Made by a program: the position numbers and the translations under genes. A stretch of DNA of 7,552 bases from Clostridium sp. (GTDB lineage Bacteria; Bacillota_A; Clostridia; Lachnospirales; Lachnospiraceae). Location: positions 1-7,552 of the forward strand of contig JAMPAW010000157.1 of assembly GCA_023666975.1 (NCBI GenBank). Reading direction: 5' to 3'. Under the pieces are notes generated by a model, which was given only the letters and a program-made list of their open reading frames with translations, had not been told where the DNA came from and did no database searches. Shown piece after piece: positions 1-5,475 of the stretch (position 1 is the stretch's first letter; every line of letters starts with the position of its first letter).

Positions 1-126
1 TCAAAAAATGTTAAATTGAAACAATCTATAAAGAAATTTTTTTATCTTGTAAGATTACCAGAGCTTTTAAAACGAAAAAAATATGACATTGCAAAGCAAC
101 AAATAATTCAATATATGAATTGGTAA
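1..126 (+). CDS. 3' end of an upstream gene, C-terminal 41 residues (possible glycosyltransferase tail)
   Basis: Reading from base 1 there is an open frame of 41 codons ending at TAA 124-126. It ends with residues QQIIQYMNW after a basic stretch containing LPELLKRKKYD. The gene starts outside the window. The peptide is lysine-rich and has no catalytic motif, so function cannot be read from it. Basic, weakly conserved C-terminal tails are common in family 2 glycosyltransferases, and the setting (an aminosugar gene 43 bp downstream, a glycosyltransferase at the far end) makes that a reasonable guess but no more. The 43-bp gap to the next gene contains no hairpin, so the two genes are probably co-transcribed. 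Confidence 0.55.
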   Translation, partial: SKNVKLKQSIKKFFYLVRLPELLKRKKYDIAKQQIIQYMNW

Positions 127-169
127 GAAGTAAAAAGATAGTAATATTAAGAGTGGGGATTGACAGATT

Positions 170-1270
170 ATGGATATACAATGTAACCGTCTGGACAGAG
201 GATTTGAATTATATCAAAAAGAATACGAAGAAAAAGCAATAGAAGTACTGCGTTCTGGCTGGTATGTGTTAGGAAAAGAGCTAGAGTCATTTGAGCAAGA
301 ATTTGCTCAGTACCTTGGAGCAAAATATTGCGTAGGTGTGGCAAGCGGGTTGGATGCATTGAAAATAGCTATACATCTCCTTGATATCGGAAATGGTGAC
401 GAAGTCATTGTTCAGGGAAATACTTATATTGCAACGGTAATGGGGATTACAGAAAATGGTGCAACACCTGTTTTTGTAGAGCCGGACGAGTATTATAACA
501 TAGATATATCTCAAATTGAAGAAAAGATCACGGAGAAAACCAAGGCAATCATGGTCGTACATTTGTATGGACAGGCGGCAGATATGACTGCGCTTATGAA
601 GTTGGCAGGGAAATACCAACTAAAGGTGATAGAGGACTGCGCTCAGGCACATGGGGCAATGCATTGTGGTAAAAGAGTTGGTACATTTGGTGATATTGGA
701 TGTTTTTCTTTTTATCCAACTAAGAATCTGGGCGCATTTGGTGATGGCGGTGCATTAGTTACCAATCAGGAAAGTATTTGCAAGGAAGCACGGATATACC
801 GTAATTATGGGAGTGAGAAAAAGTACCAGAATCAGATAGTGGGATTGAATTCAAGATTAGATGAATTACAGGCCGGGTTGTTACGTGTAAAATTAAAATA
901 TTTAGATTATCTGAATCAGGAAAGAGCACAGATTGCCGAGAAGTACCTTAGCCAGATAAAGAATCGCAATATTGATATGCCAAAGTTAAGAGAGGATAGC
1001 ACTTCTGTCTGGCATCAATTTGTCATTCGCACAAAGTGTAGGGAAAAAGTGATGGAATATTTAAATGAAAAGGGTATTCATACGATGATACATTATCCGA
1101 TTCCGCCGCATTTATCAGAAGCTTATCAGACATTGAACATTCCTGAGGGAGCATTACCGATAACGGAACGATATGCAAAAGAGGTTCTTTCACTGCCGAT
1201 GTATAGTGGAATGCCAAAGGAAGAGGTAGATGAGGTTATTAGAATAATCAATGCATTTGCAAGTTTGTGA
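170..1270 (+). CDS. DegT/DnrJ/EryC1/StrS-family sugar aminotransferase, FdtB/QdtB-like (dTDP-3-amino-3,6-dideoxyhexose transaminase)
   Basis: 366 residues, the normal length for PLP-dependent nucleotide-sugar aminotransferases. These cytosolic enzymes move an amino group from glutamate to a keto-sugar. Family marks seen: opening LDRGF...EVLRSGWYVLG (residues 8-35), phosphate-binding ASGLDAL (58-64), VIEDCAQAHGA (153-163, with D156 against the PLP ring nitrogen) and FYPTKNLGAFGDGGAL with the Schiff-base lysine at K185. The C-terminal IHYPIPPH also fits. Pairing with the 3,4-ketoisomerase at 4819-5229 points to amination at C3, giving dTDP-Fuc3N or dTDP-Qui3N; alone it could be a C4 aminase. 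The ATG at 170 is preceded only by a weak purine run (GTGGGG, 153-158). In most clusters of this type the ketoisomerase gene is close by; here 3.5 kb of unrelated genes intervene. The family call is secure; C3 specificity rests on context. Confidence 0.9.
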   Translation: MDIQCNRLDRGFELYQKEYEEKAIEVLRSGWYVLGKELESFEQEFAQYLGAKYCVGVASGLDALKIAIHLLDIGNGDEVIVQGNTYIATVMGITENGATPVFVEPDEYYNIDISQIEEKITEKTKAIMVVHLYGQAADMTALMKLAGKYQLKVIEDCAQAHGAMHCGKRVGTFGDIGCFSFYPTKNLGAFGDGGALVTNQESICKEARIYRNYGSEKKYQNQIVGLNSRLDELQAGLLRVKLKYLDYLNQERAQIAEKYLSQIKNRNIDMPKLREDSTSVWHQFVIRTKCREKVMEYLNEKGIHTMIHYPIPPHLSEAYQTLNIPEGALPITERYAKEVLSLPMYSGMPKEEVDEVIRIINAFASL

Positions 1271-1280
1271 GGTGGTGAAT

Positions 1281-2948
1281 ATGCCAAGAACGGTATCGAT
1301 TGGTACACAGGATTTTGAAAAAATTATTGCAAATAATTGTTTTTATGTGGATAAGACGGCATTCATTAAAGAATGGTGGGAGAGTATGGACTCAGTTACC
1401 CTGATTACCAGGCCGAGGAGATTTGGGAAAACCCTTAACATGAATATGCTGGAGTGTTTCTGGAGCATTCAGCGTAATGTGCCGGAGGAAGTGTTTTATG
1501 GCCTGGATATATGGGAGGAAGAAAAATACAGGGAATTGCAGGGCACTTATCCGGTTCTTTTTTTGACTTTTGCAGATGTGAAGCAAACAACACTGCGGGA
1601 TGCTGTCAGAAAGATAAAAAAGAATATTACAGAGTTGTATAACCGGAATGATTTCTTATTGAAGTCCCATTTGCTGAATGATGCAGAAAGGGAGCAGTTC
1701 CAATCCGTGAGGCCTACAATGGATGATGCGGCAGCGCAGGATGCAATACAGGATTTGATGAAATATCTGGAACGCTATTATGGTAAGAAGGTGATCATGC
1801 TACTGGATGAATATGATACTCCGATGCAGGAAGCATATGTCGGTGGGTATTGGGAGGAATTAGTTTCCTTTACCAGAGGTCTGTTCAATGCTACCTTTAA
1901 GACGAACCCCTATCTGGAACGAGCCATAATGACAGGAATTACCAGGGTGAGCAGGGAATCTATGTTTTCGGATCTGAATAATCTGAAGGTTGTCACCACA
2001 ACTTCCAAACAGTATGAGACAGCGTTTGGGTTTACGGAGACTGAGGTTTTTGATGCCATGGATGAGTTTGGCATGGAGGAGAAGGACGAGGTAAAGAGGT
2101 GGTATGATGGATTTACGTTTGGTGATACTACAGACATATATAATCCATGGTCTATTATTAATATGCTGGATGACAGGGAATTTAAGACCTATTGGGCAAA
2201 TACCAGTTCCAATTCTCTTGCAGGTAATCTAATCCGAACGGGAAGCAAAAACATAAAAATGCAGTTTGAGCAGTTGCTTCTGGGAGGTTCTATCCTGTGC
2301 TGTTTGGATGAAGAGGTTGTTTACAGCCAGTTGGAGCAAAACGAAGGTGCAATGTGGAGCCTTCTGTTGGCTACAGGATATCTGAAGATAGTGGGGATGC
2401 AGGGAAAACAGTATGAACTGACACTGACGAATTACGAGGTGAGCCAGATGTTTGAGAGAATGGTGCAGAACTGGTTTGCTGTGGACGAATCGGATTACAA
2501 TGATTTTATTAAGGCGCTGCTTCTGGGTGATGTCAAAGCAATGAATGAATATATGAACAGGGTTTCACTTTCTGTGTTTAGTTCGTTTGATGTGGGAAAG
2601 AAACCTTCCCAGGCAAAGCAGCCAGAACGTTTTTACCATGGCTTTGTGTTAGGACTATTGGTGGAGCTTGCAGGCAGATACCGGGTGACGTCTAACCGGG
2701 AGAGTGGTTTTGGGCGGTATGACGTACTGTTGGAGCCTTTAGATGTAAGAGAAGATGGAATTATTTTAGAATTTAAGGTGCATGATCCGGAAGATGAGGC
2801 AGATTTAAAAGCGACGGTAGAGGCAGCTCTTGCACAAATCGAGGAAAAGAAATATGAGCAGACTCTGCTTGACCTTGGTATTGAAAAAGCGCATATAAGA
2901 AAATACGGATTCGCTTTTGAGGGAAACAGGGTGTTGATTGGTGCGTAA
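1281..2948 (+). CDS. AAA-ATPase-like / PD-(D/E)XK nuclease superfamily protein
   Basis: 555 residues from ATG 1281, chosen over an in-frame ATG at 1251 because 1281 follows a GAGGTGG ribosome site (1269-1275) and starts with the family's usual N-terminus. Domains seen: an AAA-ATPase-like part with YVDKT (22-26), degenerate Walker A TRPRRFGKT (43-51), Walker B VIMLLDEYD (171-179, D176/E177), and TGITRVSRESMFSDLNNL (218-235). A C-terminal PD-(D/E)XK-like domain follows, with FYHGFVLGLL (451-460), GRYD (D481) and EFK (E497, K499). This family (Pfam AAA-ATPase_like plus PDDEXK_9) is heavily duplicated in gut Clostridia and Bacteroidetes; its biological role is unsettled. Both domains look intact. 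Two lines sampled in it have about 43% GC, against about 30-35% in sampled neighbouring genes, suggesting separate acquisition. It begins 10 bp after the aminotransferase stop and has no evident sugar role. Confidence 0.9.
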   Translation: MPRTVSIGTQDFEKIIANNCFYVDKTAFIKEWWESMDSVTLITRPRRFGKTLNMNMLECFWSIQRNVPEEVFYGLDIWEEEKYRELQGTYPVLFLTFADVKQTTLRDAVRKIKKNITELYNRNDFLLKSHLLNDAEREQFQSVRPTMDDAAAQDAIQDLMKYLERYYGKKVIMLLDEYDTPMQEAYVGGYWEELVSFTRGLFNATFKTNPYLERAIMTGITRVSRESMFSDLNNLKVVTTTSKQYETAFGFTETEVFDAMDEFGMEEKDEVKRWYDGFTFGDTTDIYNPWSIINMLDDREFKTYWANTSSNSLAGNLIRTGSKNIKMQFEQLLLGGSILCCLDEEVVYSQLEQNEGAMWSLLLATGYLKIVGMQGKQYELTLTNYEVSQMFERMVQNWFAVDESDYNDFIKALLLGDVKAMNEYMNRVSLSVFSSFDVGKKPSQAKQPERFYHGFVLGLLVELAGRYRVTSNRESGFGRYDVLLEPLDVREDGIILEFKVHDPEDEADLKATVEAALAQIEEKKYEQTLLDLGIEKAHIRKYGFAFEGNRVLIGA

Positions 2949-2951
2949 TCA

Positions 2952-2980
2952 TTGACTTTTATCCGAGGTTGAATTAGAAT
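2952..2980 (+). promoter_or_regulatory. Predicted sigma-70/SigA promoter for the RelA/SpoT-like unit
   Basis: TTGACT (2952-2957) and TAGAAT (2975-2980) are separated by exactly 17 bp. Each hexamer matches the consensus at five of six positions. Transcription would begin near 2987, about 30 bases before the GTG start at 3016. The site lies immediately after the ATPase gene's stop in a 67-bp gap. It is the best-matching promoter I found in the window and suggests that the three-gene unit is transcribed independently of the sugar operon it sits in. Predicted only. Confidence 0.6.
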
Positions 2981-3015
2981 GAAAACATGTCGATTTAAGT
3001 ATTAGGAGTGGTTAG

Positions 3016-3957
3016 GTGATTACGAAGGAAGAGCTATTGAGTCGTTATAATATCTCCGAAGAGGAATTTTGTGCAGCAGATATTGCATGGGAAGATTTAG
3101 TTACAATTTATAATGACTTTCAGAATCATAAAGAAGTTCATTATAAAAAGATTTTGGGAAAATTCGAGAAAAAGTATTTAGCAGATATATCAGAGGAAAG
3201 AGTACATTCATACCGAACCAGAGTTAAAAATCCGGAGCATTTAATTGTTAAGATTATAAGAAAGAGAAATGAAAACTATCAAAAATATAAAACGTTGACG
3301 AAAGATAACTATGAGAAGTTTTTGACAGATTTGATTGGTATCCGCTGTTTTATTTTATTTAAAAGTGAGTGGAGATATTTTCATCAATACATTATGGATA
3401 AGATTGAGGACAATTCAGCATACTATGTTAAAGATTGTTTGGCAGATTTTGATAATGATGTGGGGCATGTATATATGGCAGAACCACCTAAGGTGCATAT
3501 AAGAAAGGGTGACGATACAGATATATATAATGATTTGCTCCCTTCAGAATCTATTTATAGCGGAATGGACTATCGTTCTGTGCATTATATTATTAAATAT
3601 CAAGGAGTTTATTTAGAAGTTCAGGTCAGAACGCTTTATGAGGAGAGTTGGGGTGAGATAGATCATAGAATGGTCTATCCATTATATAGTCAAGACCCGA
3701 TACTAAAAGAATATACAAAACTGTTGAATCGTTTAACGGGTTTGGCTGATGAGATGGGAAGTTTTTTTGTGAAATTGCAAATGCTGGAACAGGAACATCT
3801 TACAACAATTGGAGAAAACCAATATAGACAGGGAGTATTAGGGCAAAGTGAGATACCTGTAGTATGTGAACAGGAAACGACATATAATGCGGTATCGGCA
3901 AAGCAGGAATTAGACGTGACAGTTGGCACTTGTATAAATGATGTATTGAATGAATAG
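3016..3957 (+). CDS. RelA/SpoT-type nucleotide pyrophosphokinase, synthetase domain only (small alarmone synthetase-like, possibly toxSAS-like)
   Basis: 313 residues from GTG 3016, set by AGGAG at 3004-3008 with 7-base spacing. The core matches RelA/SpoT synthetase domains: RVKNPEHLIVKIIRK (69-83, ATP-side basic motif), TDLIGIR (104-110, metal-binding D105), GMDYRSVH (183-190, corresponding to the G-Y-R-S-x-H nucleotide motif), LEVQVRT (200-206, catalytic E201) and SWGEIDHRMVY (211-221). The synthetase residues therefore look intact. No HD hydrolase, TGS or ACT domain is present, so it cannot remove its own product in the usual way. A helical N-terminus (about 1-65) and a C-terminal extension (about 225-313) lengthen it beyond the roughly 210 residues of RelP/RelQ. 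Known members of this fold make (p)ppGpp or pppApp or, as toxSAS toxins, modify tRNA; which applies is not visible. It heads a tight unit with two unknown genes. Confidence 0.85.
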   Translation: MITKEELLSRYNISEEEFCAADIAWEDLVTIYNDFQNHKEVHYKKILGKFEKKYLADISEERVHSYRTRVKNPEHLIVKIIRKRNENYQKYKTLTKDNYEKFLTDLIGIRCFILFKSEWRYFHQYIMDKIEDNSAYYVKDCLADFDNDVGHVYMAEPPKVHIRKGDDTDIYNDLLPSESIYSGMDYRSVHYIIKYQGVYLEVQVRTLYEESWGEIDHRMVYPLYSQDPILKEYTKLLNRLTGLADEMGSFFVKLQMLEQEHLTTIGENQYRQGVLGQSEIPVVCEQETTYNAVSAKQELDVTVGTCINDVLNE

Positions 3958-3968
3958 TGGAGGCAGAT

Positions 3969-4190
3969 ATGAGAGAAGAGATAATTTATTCAAAGCAGGC
4001 GGTAGAAACGGCAGCACAGTGTATGGCGGCAATTAAGATGAAGAAAGTACGGAATCATAAATTGGGAAATTCTGCATCTGTTCATTCCGGTGAACAAGAA
4101 GAGGGGGAATATATGTGTTACAGGGATTTTTTGAAAAGCAAAAATTGTGATTTAGTGAATAATCTTCGAGGAAGTGATAATTGTGATTAA
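3969..4190 (+). CDS. Small unknown protein (73 aa), middle gene of the RelA/SpoT-like unit
   Basis: I do not recognise this protein. ATG 3969 is preferred over GTG 3957 (which overlaps the previous stop) because GGAGG at 3959-3963 is spaced 5 bases from it; that gives 73 residues. The N-terminal third (SKQAVETAAQCMAAIKMKK) could form an amphipathic helix, the middle is polar, and the C-terminus repeats the tripeptide NCD twice. There is no signal peptide or membrane segment. A second in-frame ATG at 4113 follows a strong GAGGGGG (4101-4107) and would give a 25-residue product, so two translation products are possible. It starts 11 bp after the RelA-like stop and overlaps the next gene by 8 bp, which implies translational coupling. 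An antitoxin or accessory role is only a guess; it may also be a poorly conserved leader ORF. Confidence 0.5.
   Translation: MREEIIYSKQAVETAAQCMAAIKMKKVRNHKLGNSASVHSGEQEEGEYMCYRDFLKSKNCDLVNNLRGSDNCD
4143..4188 (+). repeat. 10-bp direct repeat AATTGTGATT, 36 bp apart
   Basis: AATTGTGATT occurs at 4143-4152 and again at 4179-4188. The copies are 36 bp apart, exactly 12 codons, so both encode the same frame in the 73-residue ORF (NCD-L and NCD-stop). The second copy also contains the probable GTG start of the 179-residue gene. It may be the result of a small tandem duplication or may be chance; at this AT content a 10-mer match is suggestive only. Confidence 0.4.
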
Positions 4191-4722
4191 TATTGAAAAT
4201 ACATATATTTCGTATGATGAATTAGTGGAATGTATTGGGGAAGATGTTATTGAACGCAGGGTTGAGCAGTTTGCACAGGAGATTACGGATTTTTTGAATT
4301 CCAATAGTTTGAATGATATAGCATATATTAATAATATTGCATTATCTCATGCTGTCATGGACTATTTTTCGGATATTGAGCGGCTGAAGAATTACCAAAA
4401 GATAGAACGGATTAATGAGATCAAAATAAAGGCATACGAGACATTTTGGTTTTTAAAGAGAAAACCTATTCAATTGCGTACACAGTTAGATGATGATAAA
4501 TGGTTGTATGTTAATGAAAAGTTTTTATTAGTTCGGTTGACCAGTTTTATGTTGCAGGATGATATTAATACTCCTATGCTGGAGGAGAAAAGAAAAGCTT
4601 TCACAAATTATTTGGATACTTTATACTATTATCTCAAGTTTAGAAGATGTGATGCACAATCAATTGAGTTGATGCTTTTGGCTTTTGAAGCAGGACGGCT
4701 GATTCCAGTAATTAAATCATGA
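4183..4722 (+). CDS. Unknown protein (179 aa), third gene of the RelA/SpoT-like unit
   Basis: I do not recognise a family. The start is taken at GTG 4183, with AGGAA at 4169-4173 spaced 9 bases away; GTG 4174 abuts that ribosome site and is less likely. The protein is polar, slightly acidic by a hand count, and looks almost entirely helical. Regions that stand out are ERRVEQFAQEITDFL (24-38), a charged segment KIERINEIKIKAYETF (73-88), and a Tyr-rich stretch NYLDTLYYYLKFRR (142-155). It has no signal peptide, no membrane helix, and no obvious nucleotide-binding or catalytic motif. The overlap with the 73-residue gene and the lack of any gap suggest a coupled operon with the RelA/SpoT-like enzyme. 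A stable helical partner that binds or restrains the synthetase is a reasonable hypothesis; nothing in the sequence proves it. Sampled GC is low (about 30%), unlike the ATPase gene upstream. Confidence 0.75.
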   Translation: MINIENTYISYDELVECIGEDVIERRVEQFAQEITDFLNSNSLNDIAYINNIALSHAVMDYFSDIERLKNYQKIERINEIKIKAYETFWFLKRKPIQLRTQLDDDKWLYVNEKFLLVRLTSFMLQDDINTPMLEEKRKAFTNYLDTLYYYLKFRRCDAQSIELMLLAFEAGRLIPVIKS

Positions 4723-4740
4723 TGGGAAGGGATTATGTAC

Positions 4741-4767
4741 AAATGGTTTGGTGTACCACCCATTTTT
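4741..4767 (+). terminator. Hairpin with T tract after the RelA/SpoT-like unit (weak terminator, or operator overlapping an fdtA promoter)
   Basis: AAATGG (4741-4746) pairs with CCATTT (4760-4765). An inner TGG/CCA pair (4749-4751 with 4756-4758) closes a TGTA loop, and five Ts end at 4767. This lies 18 bp after the stop of the 179-residue gene and 51 bp before the ketoisomerase start, a good place for an intrinsic terminator, although the stem is A/T-rich and weak. The same bases hold a possible promoter, TTGGTG (4748-4753) and TATATT (4770-4775) with 16-bp spacing, so the dyad could instead be an operator controlling the ketoisomerase and following genes. Confidence 0.4.
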
Positions 4768-4818
4768 AATATATTTGCACAATGAATCAATACATGAATG
4801 TTTTGTAAAGGAGAGCTT

Positions 4819-5229
4819 ATGCAGATTGTAAAATACCAGTTTCAACAGCACGGTGATGACCGCGGTCAGCTAGTTGCCTTGGAAGAATTTAATGATATTC
4901 CATTTGAGATTAAGAGAGTATATTATATGTATGATACAGGGGATGGTGTGAGAAGAGGATACCATGCCCATAAGTCATTGGAGCAGATTTTAATCTGTAT
5001 TCATGGCTCTTGTAAGATTTTGTTGGATAATGGCAAGGAAAAAAAGAAGGTTTTTTTGGAGAAGCCATATGAAGGACTGTATGTTCCTAATAATATGTGG
5101 CGAGAAATGTACGATTTTTCTCCGGATGCAGTACTGATGTGTCTGGCATCAGAGGTGTATAATGAGGACGATTACATAAGGGATTATGATGAGTTTCTTT
5201 TGTTTATAAATAAAGAACAGATTTCATAA
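4819..5229 (+). CDS. dTDP-4-keto-6-deoxyhexose 3,4-ketoisomerase, FdtA/QdtA/WxcM-C cupin family
   Basis: 136 residues from ATG 4819, chosen over ATG 4798 because AAAGGAG (4807-4813) sits 5 bases before 4819 and the protein then begins where family members do. A small sugar cupin that interconverts 4-keto and 3-keto dTDP-6-deoxyhexose, feeding the aminotransferase at 170-1270. Seen: DDRGQLVALEE (13-23), IKRVYYMYDT (31-40), RRGYHAHKSLEQ (45-56) with catalytic histidines H49 and H51, GSCKILLDNG (63-72), GLYVPNNMWREMYDF (86-100) and DDYIRDYDEF (117-126). The likely catalytic acid is Tyr35. The product (galacto or gluco) is not certain; see the finding on R15/R95. The last five codons and stop (5212-5229) overlap, in another frame, an ATPase-family remnant, so the native C-terminus appears to have been replaced. 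That tail is normally variable, so activity is probably kept. Confidence 0.9.
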   Translation: MQIVKYQFQQHGDDRGQLVALEEFNDIPFEIKRVYYMYDTGDGVRRGYHAHKSLEQILICIHGSCKILLDNGKEKKKVFLEKPYEGLYVPNNMWREMYDFSPDAVLMCLASEVYNEDDYIRDYDEFLLFINKEQIS

Positions 5230-5406
5230 GAGAATGGTGGCACATAGGCAGTGATGTGACATTGATAACTCGTTCCCGCAGATTTGGGAAGACACTTAAC
5301 GTGAGTATGGTAAATTGTTTTTTCAAATAAGTACAGTGACAAGCAGGAGTTGTTTAAAGGGATTTCTGTAAGCAGGGATAAAGAGACGATGGAGATGTTT
5401 AAAAAT
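5214..5406 (+). pseudogene. Truncated, frameshifted remnant of an AAA-ATPase-like/PD-(D/E)XK gene
   Basis: Translation from 5214 reads RTDFIREWW, then DVTLITRSRRFGKTLN, then NCFFK and TAA at 5328-5330. This aligns with KTAFIKEWW, SVTLITRPRRFGKTLN and ECFW in the intact family member at 1281-2948 (its residues 25-61). One base later, in the next frame (5329 on), the reading continues YSDKQELFKGISVSRDKE, which matches the family's next segment (EEVFYGLDIWEEEK in the intact copy). So one added base or equivalent frameshift breaks the frame. The first 24 or so codons and everything after about residue 90 are missing. The DNA differs clearly from the intact copy, so this is a different paralogue, not a recent duplicate. 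Its 5' edge lies inside the ketoisomerase gene. The 70 bases after 5406 show no further family match and lead into the next gene. Confidence 0.85.
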
Positions 5407-5475
5407 TGTGTGAAAATGCCGATAAATATATTAGTTGCATTAGAGAAATTAATGTGAGTGGAGTGGAGACAAGCG

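Noticed and set aside
160..182. Perfect TTGACA (160-165) near the aminotransferase start
   Set aside because: The nearest -10-like hexamers (TATACA 175-180, TACAAT 177-182) are only 9-11 bp away and lie inside the coding sequence, so this is not a usable promoter for this start.
287..619. 110-codon open frame on the minus strand inside the aminotransferase gene
   Set aside because: Antisense to a clearly conserved enzyme; Cys-, Ile- and Tyr-rich composition typical of shadow frames. The other minus-strand frames in the window are rejected for the same reason.
1251..1280. Upstream ATG that would make the ATPase-like gene overlap the aminotransferase gene
   Set aside because: No ribosome site before 1251; ATG 1281 has a good one and gives the family's usual N-terminus.
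4735..4785. 16-codon ORF with a purine-rich leader between the 179-aa gene and the ketoisomerase gene
   Set aside because: Very short, no recognisable sequence, and it overlaps the hairpin; such ORFs are expected by chance.
5406..5434. TTGTGT / TATTAG with 17-bp spacing before the acyltransferase gene
   Set aside because: Weak match in AT-rich decayed DNA; not convincing enough to list as a promoter.
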